The notes beneath the pieces were generated by a model, which had not been told where the DNA came from, searched no databases, and saw only the letters and a list, made by a program, of their open reading frames with translations. Below are positions 38,655 through 46,384 of a stretch of DNA of 64,000 nt, in pieces (the stretch's first letter is position 1; each line of letters opens with the position of its first letter). The translations under genes were made by a program, and so were the position numbers. Origin of the DNA: CAWBVG01 sp963792175. GTDB lineage: Bacteria; Acidobacteriota; Vicinamibacteria; Vicinamibacterales; CAVVIG01. Where the stretch lies: positions 33,600 through 97,599 of the forward strand of contig CAWBVG010000050.1 in NCBI GenBank assembly GCA_963792175.1. Direction: 5' to 3'.

Positions 38655-39034
38655 ATCGGGTTCAGCAAAGTCCTGACGAGTCGGACGCTATACTGGAGTC
38701 GATGGCGGCGTCCGAGGAGTCCGACGGCGCAGATCGCCGCCAGCACCTCCGCGTACCGGGGCCGTTCGACGGCTGGCGGATCAGCGTCCTGCAGACTCCC
38801 GTGCAGATTTACGATCTGAGTCCGGGCGGCTGCTTCGTCAACTCCCTCAACGAACAGCGGCCGGGCATCCGCGTCGTCCTCGAAATCGAGCTCCCGGGCG
38901 AGGGGCGGATCAAAGTGACCGGCGAGACGCTCTACGCCAAGCCCGATTTCGGCTACGCGGTCCGCTTCGTCGACATGCCGTCCGACCTGGCGGCGCGGAT
39001 CGACGCGGCGCTGCGGCGGCTCAACGAGGAATGA
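38651..39034 (+). CDS. PilZ domain protein, second of the pair
   Basis: 127 residues if GTG 38651 is used (coupled to the upstream stop, GTGA). An alternative ATG at 38702 has GGAG only three bases upstream and would give 110 residues. PilZ motifs: DRRQHLRVPGPFDGWRI (RxxxR-like) and YDLSPGGCFVNS (DxSxxG), with GETLYAKPDFGYAVRFVDMP near the end. Expected to bind cyclic-di-GMP and alter motility or surface behaviour; no effector gene is adjacent. Confidence 0.75.
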   Translation: MNRVQQSPDESDAILESMAASEESDGADRRQHLRVPGPFDGWRISVLQTPVQIYDLSPGGCFVNSLNEQRPGIRVVLEIELPGEGRIKVTGETLYAKPDFGYAVRFVDMPSDLAARIDAALRRLNEE

Positions 39035-39050
39035 ATCGCCTTCAGCGCCG

Positions 39051-41171
39051 TCACAACCCCGACGGATAGGTTTCCGCGGGTTCCCCCGCCGTCCACAGCG
39101 CCGTTCGCTCGAGCGGCTCGAGCGCGGTCGTTTCGTCGAAATGCAGCACGTAGTCGAACTGCTGCGCGAGTCGCGCGTGGAAGTAGTGGCTGCCGCGCTC
39201 GGTTTCCGGCTTGTAGACGACGCCTATCGCGCGCTCGAGACGCGGCGACGTCAACGCGTCCGCCAGCGCCTGGTCGTCGCGGATCGCCAGCAGGAACCGG
39301 GGCGTGCCGGTTTCATGGAACAGCCGCTCGTAGCTGTTCGGCAGGGCCGGCCGCACTGTCTTCCGTTCGGCCGGCGCATCCCAGTCCGACGCCGCCGTGA
39401 CCGTCCCGCTGTAGGTAGTGAAGCCAACCGACACGCAGTCGGCGCCGTGCCGTTGGCGCACCAGCTGACCGACGTTCAGCTCCCCGTAGTCGCCCAGTTC
39501 GGTCGCCCGTGCGTCGCCCAGATGCGAGTTGTGCGCCCACACGACGATCTTTGCGGGCGCCCATGGTTGCTCCAGGAAGCGCAACAACTCTTCGATCGTA
39601 TCGGCCATCTGCCGGTCGCGCAGGTTCCACGATTCGGTGCGCCCCCGAAACATGGACCTGTAGTACAGCTCGGCGTTCCGGACGAGGCGCGCATTCTGTT
39701 CCGCGTAGAAGAAGTCGTCTCGTGCGAGCCGGCCGTCCTGTGACGCGTACTCAGCCCGACGGCGTTGCAGATCGACGAGCTGCGCGACGACCTCTTGTTC
39801 ACACGACGGCGCCCACCCGGACGTCGTCGCCAGTCCGTATGACTGCGGGTCGTTGCCGAAATGGTCGAAGCAGGCGTACCGCGCCCGCGCGATCGTCGCG
39901 GCTTCTGGATCGACTCCGGACAAGTAGGCGAGGACCGCGTGCATCGACGTACGTAAGCTGTACAGGTCGATGCCATAGAACCCGGCACGCCGCTCGATTG
40001 GCTGCGTGTCGTTGTGGGCGCGCAGCCATTCGACGAACGCGACCACATCGGTGTTGCGCCACATCCAGGTGGGAAAACGGCTGAAATCGCCCAGCGCCTG
40101 GACAGCGCCGGCGTCGTCCGAGGCACCCCGGACGTAGCGGTTCACCCGATATGCGTCAGGCCAATCGGCCTCGATCGCGACCGCCGAGAATCCGGCCTCG
40201 GAAATGAGGCGCTCGGTAATGAACGCCCGTTCCCGATAGAACTCGTGTGTGCCATGCGACGCCTCGCCGAGAAGGACCACACGCGCCGATCCGATCGCCC
40301 TGACCAGCTCGTCGTACGTCCGGAATTCGTCGGTGATCGCTTTCGCGCCACGACGAACGCGGCTGACGTCGTTCCCCGGGGTGTTGCCCGATTTCGCCGG
40401 CGGGTTGCCGGGTGTCGAAGGCGTATCGCTGGCTGATTGCGGGGGCTCGTTCGCCTGACGAAGAAGGTCCACGACTTCGGCGTCGCTGGTCTGGTCGAAT
40501 ACCTGATACCAGAGTCCGACGGCGTTGAATGGTTCTGGCGTATGCGCACAGACGACCTCGTCAGCAACGGCGCGCAGGCGCTGACAGCTCTCGACGGCTC
40601 CGACTGGCGAAGCGACGACGATTCTCGCCGGATGATGCTGGCGAAGCGCGAGCACGGCCGCTTCCATCGTCGATCCGGTCGCGAGACCATCGTCGACGAC
40701 GATGACCTGCTTGCCGTCTAGCGTGAGGAGCGGACGCTCGACGTGGTAGGCCTTGTCGCGCCGTTCGAGCTCGCTGCGCTCACGTTCCGCGACTTGCTCG
40801 ATGAGCTCTGGAGGAATTCGAAGGTCGGCGATCGCGGCGTGGTTGAGTACCTGCACACCGCCCGAGGCGATCGCGCCGATCGCAAATTCCGGGTGCCCGG
40901 GGGCGCCGAGCTTTCGCACCAGGAACACGTTGAGCGGCGCCTCGAGCGCTCGGGCAACCTCGAAGGCGACGGGAACGCCACCTCGCGGAAGAGCGAGCAC
41001 CACGACATCGTCTCGCTTCGCGTACTGCGACAAGAGTCGTGCGAGGTGTTGCCCAGCTTCCCGGCGATTCGTATAGCGCGTACTGGCCAAACCGCTCAGG
41101 CTCCAAATCTTGAATCGTGCAACCACCGATCCAACAGAGTTGGGCAGTCCGCTTGCAGCGTGTGTTGTCAT
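39051..41171 (-). CDS. Fusion of phosphoribosyltransferase and erythromycin-esterase-like domains
   Basis: 706 residues, no frameshift. Residues 35-235 are a type I phosphoribosyltransferase: VLALPRGGVPVAFEVARAL, FLVRKLGAPGHPEFAIGAI, PRPP loop VIVVDDGLATGSTM. A Pro/Ser/Thr/Asn linker (residues 240-275) leads to the erythromycin-esterase-like domain: VVLLGEASHGTHEFYRERA, AIEADWPDAYRVNRYV, WLRAHND, FYGIDLYSLRTSMHAV, VVWAHNSHLGDARA, where His and Glu of GEASHG are catalytic in Ere enzymes. The start ATG 41171 overlaps the divergent start at 41170; the family homology begins near residue 33, so TTG 41090 may be the real start. Neither substrate nor partner is evident from sequence. The fusion itself is established in other soil bacteria. 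Confidence 0.85.
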   Translation of the reverse strand: MTTHAASGLPNSVGSVVARFKIWSLSGLASTRYTNRREAGQHLARLLSQYAKRDDVVVLALPRGGVPVAFEVARALEAPLNVFLVRKLGAPGHPEFAIGAIASGGVQVLNHAAIADLRIPPELIEQVAERERSELERRDKAYHVERPLLTLDGKQVIVVDDGLATGSTMEAAVLALRQHHPARIVVASPVGAVESCQRLRAVADEVVCAHTPEPFNAVGLWYQVFDQTSDAEVVDLLRQANEPPQSASDTPSTPGNPPAKSGNTPGNDVSRVRRGAKAITDEFRTYDELVRAIGSARVVLLGEASHGTHEFYRERAFITERLISEAGFSAVAIEADWPDAYRVNRYVRGASDDAGAVQALGDFSRFPTWMWRNTDVVAFVEWLRAHNDTQPIERRAGFYGIDLYSLRTSMHAVLAYLSGVDPEAATIARARYACFDHFGNDPQSYGLATTSGWAPSCEQEVVAQLVDLQRRRAEYASQDGRLARDDFFYAEQNARLVRNAELYYRSMFRGRTESWNLRDRQMADTIEELLRFLEQPWAPAKIVVWAHNSHLGDARATELGDYGELNVGQLVRQRHGADCVSVGFTTYSGTVTAASDWDAPAERKTVRPALPNSYERLFHETGTPRFLLAIRDDQALADALTSPRLERAIGVVYKPETERGSHYFHARLAQQFDYVLHFDETTALEPLERTALWTAGEPAETYPSGL

Positions 41172-41838
41172 GCCATCAATACCCGCAATCCCCGTGTCGC
41201 GTCCGGTCAGAATCGACGTGGCTGGCGCCTCACTGAACGGCGACGCGACCGTGCCAGAGAATGCCCAAGGTCTCGTCGTGTTCGTTCACGGCAGTGGCAG
41301 CAGTCGTTTCAGCCCGCGCAACCGGGCGGTGGCCGATTGCCTCGTGCGCGCTCAGCTGGGGACGTTGCTGTTGGATTTGCTGACTGAACCGGAAGAGCGA
41401 ACCGACGCGGTCACTGCCGAGTTCAGGTTCGATATCCCGTTGCTGGCCGACCGAACCACGGGCATCGTGGATTGGATTGGGGTCTCGCCGCCGCTGCGGT
41501 CGCTTCCGCTTGGCCTGTTTGGCGCCAGCACGGGAGCGGCGGCTGCGCTCATGGCCGCGGCGGATCGCAGCCAGCTCGTGCGCGCGGTCGTCTCGCGCGG
41601 CGGACGACCCGATATGGCGGGACCGGCGCTCGATCGGGTCGTCGCGCCGACACTGTTGATCGTCGGCGGCCGCGACGACGCAGTCCTCGATGTGAATCGC
41701 GAGGCGTACGAGCACTTACACGGTGTGCGCGACTTGGAGATCGTGCCGGACGCCACGCATCTCTTCGAAGAGCCGGGGGCCCTGGACAAGGTCGGCCATC
41801 TCGCCGCCGCGTGGTTCCTCGAATATCTTCGGAAGTGA
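41170..41838 (+). CDS. Alpha/beta hydrolase, dienelactone-hydrolase type
   Basis: 222 residues from ATG 41170; the frame opens earlier (TTG 41110) but that stretch is shared with the divergent gene. The alpha/beta-hydrolase pattern is complete: oxyanion region VVFVHGSGSSRFSPRNRAVAD, nucleophile elbow LFGASTGAAAALMAA, acid VGGRDDAVLDVN and catalytic His in VPDATHLFEEPGAL. Members of this group occur fused to phosphoribosyltransferase domains in other bacteria; here the hydrolase is a separate gene that starts two bases away from its fusion partner. It may act with the esterase domain of the neighbour. Confidence 0.85.
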   Translation: MPSIPAIPVSRPVRIDVAGASLNGDATVPENAQGLVVFVHGSGSSRFSPRNRAVADCLVRAQLGTLLLDLLTEPEERTDAVTAEFRFDIPLLADRTTGIVDWIGVSPPLRSLPLGLFGASTGAAAALMAAADRSQLVRAVVSRGGRPDMAGPALDRVVAPTLLIVGGRDDAVLDVNREAYEHLHGVRDLEIVPDATHLFEEPGALDKVGHLAAAWFLEYLRK

Positions 41839-41846
41839 CGTCGGGC

Positions 41847-42050
41847 TCAGGACGTACTGCGGTGGCGCAGGCGATTGACCTGGCTCTTCAGCCGATCGAG
41901 GAGCTTGCGTGCCCAGAGGAATTCACCAGCCAGGATCGCCAGCGCAGCAAAAATCGTCAGCCAGCCGGGGCCGGGCAGGGCAATCATGGCGATGCCCGCC
42001 GCCAGCAGCAGAAAACCGCCGGCGATCTTTCCGTAGCGGAGGAGGACAGC
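41847..42050 (-). CDS. PGPGW-family small membrane protein (start disrupted)
   Basis: The frame from 42050 to TGA 41847-41849 reads AVLLRYGKIAGGFLLLAAG, IAMIALPGPGWLTIFAALA, ILAGEFLWARKLLDRLKSQV, RLRHRSTS. The motif PGPGW between two hydrophobic helices defines this small membrane family. The same frame upstream opens with ATG 42110 (MSLLVTSERRRLPERLQKK) but meets a TGA at 42051-42053, so either one base substitution or a small indel breaks the start, or the real start is ATG 41987 (MIALPGPGW), which would drop the first helix. Function of the family is unknown. Confidence 0.7.
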   Translation of the reverse strand, partial: AVLLRYGKIAGGFLLLAAGIAMIALPGPGWLTIFAALAILAGEFLWARKLLDRLKSQVNRLRHRSTS

Positions 42051-42173
42051 TCACTTCTTTTGTAGACGCTCAGGAAGGCGCCGACGTTCCGACGTGACAA
42101 GCAAAGACATTGGGGAGGCCTTATTAGTTCAGGTAAAATAATAGGGTTTCCGGAAGGATCGCAGGAGGCATTC

Positions 42174-43573
42174 ATGACGGCTGGATCGTTCCCGCGTGGC
42201 TCCAGTGTTCACGTTGTGTTGGCGGTCAGCGCGTGCCTTTCGTTCGTGGCACCGGCGTCCGCGGCCGATACGCCGGCGAAGCCGACATTTTCCAAGGACG
42301 TCGCACCCATCTTCCAGGCGAAATGTCAGGAGTGCCATCAGCCGAACTCGATCGCGCCGATGTCGCTCATCACCTACCAGGACGCCCGGCCGTGGGCCCG
42401 TTCGATCAAGGAGCGCGTCGCGACCCGGCAGATGCCGCCCTGGCACATCGACCGGAGCGTCGGCGTCCAGAAGTTCAAGAACGACATGTCGCTCACGCGA
42501 CGAGCAGGTCGAGACCATCGTCCGCTGGGTAGACGGCGGGTCGCTGCAGGGCGATCCGAAAGACCTGCCGCCGCCCAAGCCGCTCGTGACGGACAACGAG
42601 TGGCAGGCCGTGCGCGATGGATTCGGAAAGCCGGATCTCGTCGTGAAGTCGTCCGAGTACACGATGCCGGCCGAGCACCAGGACGTCTGGTACCGGCCGA
42701 TGTCCGACATCCCGCTGAACGAGCCGCGCTGGGTGAAGCTGGTCGAGATTCGTCCGACCAACCTCAAGTCGCGCAAGATCATCCATCACTCGATCGCCTA
42801 TCTCGTCCTCAACAACGATCCCGACGCCGTGAACACCGGGACGGCTAACGGTCCGGATCGCTTTGCCGGCGACGATCTCGTCAACCGTCGCCCGCAGCTC
42901 ATGGAATGGGCGATCGGCAAGGGCTACGACCTCTTCCGTCCGGGCACCGGGAAGCTGCTCGTTCCGGGCGAGAAGATTTCGTGGGATCAGCACATTCACG
43001 CCGTCGGTGAAGAGGTCACCGGCGGATCCGAGATCGGCATCTGGTTCTACAAGAAGGGCGAGGAGCCGAAGAAGCGCAGCTATCTCATCGGCTTCACCGG
43101 CATCGATCGCACCAAGATGCTCGACATCCCGCCGAATTCGATGGCGATGACCGAGGGCTTCACCGTTCTCAAGGAAAACGCGCTCATCGAGAACTTCCAG
43201 CCGCACTTCCACCTGCGCGGCAAGTCGATGCAGGTCGAAGCGATTCTTCCCGACGGCGCCAAGCAGGTGCTCAGCTACGTCGGCAACTTCAACTTCAACT
43301 GGATGACGAACTACATCTACGACGACGACGCGGCGCCGCTGCTGCCGAAGGGGACCGTGATTCACGTCACGGCGTGGTACGACAACACGAAGGCGAACAA
43401 GAACAACCCCGATTCGGATCAGTGGGTCGGCTACGGCGATCGGACCGTCGACGAGATGGCGCACGCCTGGATGAACGTCGTCTACTTCAACGACGACGAG
43501 TACAAGGCACTGCAGGCGGAACGCAAGGCGAAGACTGGTGAAGACGACGAACGACGCAGAGAAGCAGCAGTGA
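42174..43573 (+). CDS. Cytochrome c and copper type II monooxygenase-like protein (two frameshifts)
   Basis: About 466 residues. Signal peptide VHVVLAVSACLSFVAPASA; ribosome site AGGAGGCATTC before ATG 42174. Near residue 50 is a heme c site (AKCQECHQPN). After a joint near 42500 the main domain follows: DEQVETIVRWVDGGSLQGDP, KIIHHSIAYLVLNND, WDQHIHAVGEEVTGGSEI, ENFQPHFHLRGKSMQVEA and MAHAWMNVVYFNDDEY, which resemble the His and Met copper ligands of ascorbate-dependent monooxygenases. The 3' end appears to change frame near 43550 so that it stops at TGA 43571-43573, overlapping GTG 43570 of the next gene. Confidence 0.7.
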
Positions 43574-44446
43574 ACCGAGTCGCGATGCTATGTGCCGCCG
43601 GCGTGCGTCGCCGGCGGCATTCTTGTGTCTGGCCAGACCACGCAGATCCCCGAGCCGCGGCGCGGGTCGGGCGCCAGCGTGACGGGGGCGTTCGAGGGCT
43701 GGTTCTACAATCCCGACGGCAGCCGCAGTTTTCTCGTCGGCTACTACAATCGCAATTCGCAGCAGACCCTCGACATCCCGATCGGGCCGAACAACCGGAT
43801 CGAGCCGGGCGGGCCCGATATGGGGCAGCCGACGCACTTCCTGCCCGGCCGGCAGTGGGGCATGTTCACCGTCCCCGCACCGAAGGAGTTCAAGCCCACC
43901 GATTCCTACGTCTGGACGATCGTCGCGAACGGACAGACCACCAGCATTCCGCTGCGGCTGAACCCCGACTACGTGATGAGCCCGTTCACGGAGATCGCCG
44001 TCGGCAACACGCCGCCGGTCATCCGGTTCGAGCAGGGCGGAAGCGCCAGGGTGCAGGGACCGCAGGCGAACCTCGCGACCGCCCCCGCTCGGACCGCGGC
44101 GCTCGCGACACCGTTTCCTCTCACCGTCTGGGTCACCGACGACTTGAAATACACGAGCGGCACCAGCGCGCCGCCGAGCGCCAGCCGCAATCCCGTGAGC
44201 CTGTCGTTCTCGAAATACCGAGGTCCCGGAGCGGTGACCTTCGACAAAGCCAAGCCCGCGGTGGAGAAGCTTCCTGCCGGCGAAGGCGCGACCGTGCCGT
44301 TCAGCGGGAAGGCGACGACCACCGTCAAGTTCAGCGAGCCAGGCGACTACGTGCTCCACGTCATCGCCAACGACTACTCCGGCGATGGCGGCGGCGGCTT
44401 CGGCTGCTGCTGGTCGACGGCGCTGCTGAAAGTCGCCGTGAAGTAG
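43570..44446 (+). CDS. Secreted protein of unknown function, partner of the monooxygenase-like gene (one frameshift)
   Basis: GTG 43570 overlaps the previous stop (GTGA). The N-terminus NRVAMLCAA, after a one-base shift near 43600, continues CVAGGILVSGQTTQIPEPRRG: a signal peptide. The mature part has a beta-sandwich look: VTGAFEGWFYNPDGSRSFLVGYYNRNSQQTLDIPIGPNN, GMFTVPAPKEFKPTDSYVWTIVANGQTT and, at the end, KFSEPGDYVLHVIANDYSGDGGGGFGCCWSTALLKVAVK. The final segment looks like a Cadherin- or PKD-like strand followed by GCC. About 291 residues. I do not recognise the family; it recurs beside cytochrome/monooxygenase genes in Acidobacteriota as far as I recall. Confidence 0.65.
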
Positions 44447-44468
44447 TGGCTTCAGACTTGCCTGACCT

Positions 44469-44508
44469 TTAACTTCAGACTTAACTTCTAACTTCTAACT
44501 TCGACTTC
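44469..44508. repeat. TAACTTC short tandem repeat
   Basis: A 7-8-bp unit (AACTTCT, AACTTCAG, AACTTCG) repeats about five times, with a related copy of CTTCAGACTT at 44451-44460. The stop codon TAG of the downstream decarboxylase gene lies inside it, and its last four codons are repeat sequence. It resembles short intergenic tandem repeats that recur in Acidobacteriota. Confidence 0.6.
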
Positions 44509-45908
44509 GCGCTGCATCGCCGCCCACAATGCTTCGACATGGCGGCGCTCCGTCCCTTCTGCGCCGATCGAGACGCGGACCATCCACCGGCCGTCCAGCA
44601 TGGCGGGTGTGAGGTAGGCCTCGCCCGAGCGATTCACGCGATCGACCCACGCCAGCGTGTGCCGATCCAGCGCCTCGCCGTCGAGCCCCGGCGGTTGATG
44701 CCTCACACAGACTGTCTGGAGCGGCACAGGCGCCACCACGGACCAGTCCGCGGTGCCGCGCACTTGCCCGGCGAACCATTGCGCGTTGGCCAGGTCGCGG
44801 CGCAGCCGCGTCTGAAGGCCGGCGACGCCCTGTTCCCGAATCAGGAACCAGAGTTTCAGCGCGCGAAACCGCCGGCCAAGCGGCACACCCCAGTCGCGCA
44901 GATTCTTGACACGGCCATCGGCCGCGGACTGCAGGTAGCTGGGATTCGTGGACATCACGCGCACGAGGTGCTCGGCGTCCCGGACGTAGTACGTCGTGCA
45001 ATCGAACGCCGCGCCGAGCCACTTGTGCGGATTGATGACGAGCGAATCGGCCCCGTCGATTCCCTCCCACAGCCGGCGGCACTCGGGAAGGATCATCGCG
45101 GAGCCCGCCATCGCCGCGTCGACGTGCAGCCAGATCTCGATGCTTCCGGGCGACGCCCGCCAGCGCGGCCACCGGATCGACGGCAGTCGACGTCGTCGTT
45201 CCGGTCGTCGCGACGACAGCGCACGGTGTCGCGCCGGCGTCGCGGTCGCGCGCGATCAGCGCGTCGAGGGCGTCGGCCATCATCGCGTGCGCCGCATCGG
45301 TCGGCACGAGGTGAACGTTGTGCCGACCGAAGCCGGCCAGCAGCGCCGCCTTGTCCACCGAACTATGGGCCTGCGCCGAGACGTAGACGACGAGCGGCCG
45401 CGGCTCGTCCTGCAGGCCGCCGCGGCTCGAACCGTACCGGCTGATCCTTTCGCGCGCCGAGATCAGCGCCACCAGGGTGCTGGTCGACGCCGTGTCCTGA
45501 ATCACGCCGGTCCACTCGTGCGACAGTCCACACATCTGCCGCAGCCAGTCGGTGACGACTTCTTCGACCTCGGTGAGCGCCGGGCTCGATTGCCACGACA
45601 GGCCGAGCACGCCGAGACCCGTGCTGACGTAGTCGCCCAGCACGCTGGCGAGCAGGCCGTTGCTCGGGAAGTACCCGAAGAAGCTCGGGTGCTGCCAGTG
45701 CGAGAGGGCCGGCACGACGATGCGATCGAGGTCCGCGACGATCGCCTCGAAGGCTTCGGCCTCGACCGGCGGCGATGCCGGCAGCTGACGCTTGACGTCG
45801 CCGGGTTCGGTGCGGGCCATCACCGGCAGCGAGGCCGGCGCGGGCGCGGTAGTCGGCGATCCAGTCGACGATGCGGTGACCGGCGGCGCGAAACTCTTCG
45901 GGGGTCAT
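44488..45908 (-). CDS. PLP-dependent group II decarboxylase (aromatic-L-amino-acid decarboxylase-like; two frameshifts)
   Basis: About 473 residues. ATG 45908 opens MTPEEFRAAGHRIVDWIADY, the family lead. Joints near 45830 and 45150. Marks: HPSFFGYFPSNGLLASVLGDYVST, FTSGGSTSTLVAL-like IQDTASTSTLVALISARE, YVSAQAHSSVDKAALLAG, WLHVDAAMAGSA and the PLP lysine in LVINPHKWLGAAFDC, then STNPSYLQ and DWGVPLGRRFRALKLW. Group II enzymes decarboxylate aromatic amino acids (Trp, Dopa, Tyr) or related amines. The C-terminus EVEVRS comes from the repeat beside it. Divergent from PadR (start 46019); the intergenic region carries its operators. Confidence 0.85.
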
Positions 45909-45953
45909 CGCGGCAGATTGTAGCCCGCCCGCGTGCGTCTTCGGACCGCCATC

Positions 45954-46002
45954 ACTTGACATTCAAGTAGAGAAGCGGGAATACTGCACTTGGATGCCAA
46001 GT
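45954..46002. promoter_or_regulatory. Tandem dyads and promoter of the PadR-ADOP genes
   Basis: Two inverted repeats of the form ACTTG-N5-CAAGT: 45954-45968 (ACTTG ACATT CAAGT) and 45988-46002 (ACTTG GATGC CAAGT), centres 34 bp apart. The first overlaps TTGACA (45956-45961), and AATACT at 45980-45985 with an 18-base spacing fits a -10 box. The second lies in the leader before ATG 46019. Repressor sites of this spacing would shut off the promoter; PadR binding is inferred from its position. Confidence 0.7.
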
Positions 46003-46018
46003 GAAGAGGGCACATAAG

Positions 46019-46377
46019 ATGGCCAACAGCGATGGCCAATCAAAGAGAGAAGTCGAACTGCTGCAGGGCACCCTGGACCTCATCGTCCTGCGCGCCCTGT
46101 CCACCATGGGGCCGCAGCACGCCTACGGCCTCGCCGCGCGCCTCGAGCAGGTGGCGGACCATCCGTTGAACCTCAATCAGGGAACGCTGTATCCGGCGCT
46201 GGTGCGACTGGAGCAGAAGGGCTGGATCAAGGGCGCCTGGCAGACGACGGAGAACAACCGCGAGGCGAAGTACTACACGATCACGCGCGCGGGGGCGCCG
46301 GGCGCTCGAGAAGTCAGACCGAGCGCTGGCGCCGCCTCGCCGGCCTGGTCGACAAGCTGTTGCTCCACGAGTCCTAG
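46019..46377 (+). CDS. PadR-family transcriptional regulator (frameshift near the end)
   Basis: About 119 residues from ATG 46019; GTG 46001 lies inside the operator. PadR pattern: ELLQGTLDLIVLRALSTMGPQHAYGLAARLEQ, NLNQGTLYPALVRLEQKGWI, NNREAKYYTITRAG. In the current frame it ends at 46381, but a one-base shift near 46300 restores QTERWRRLAGLVDKLLLHES, the normal PadR-ADOP end, stopping at TAG 46375-46377. In Acidobacteriota this short PadR type precedes an ADOP gene, as it does here (start 46385, 8 bases later). Confidence 0.88.
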
Positions 46378-46384
46378 CTGAGCC

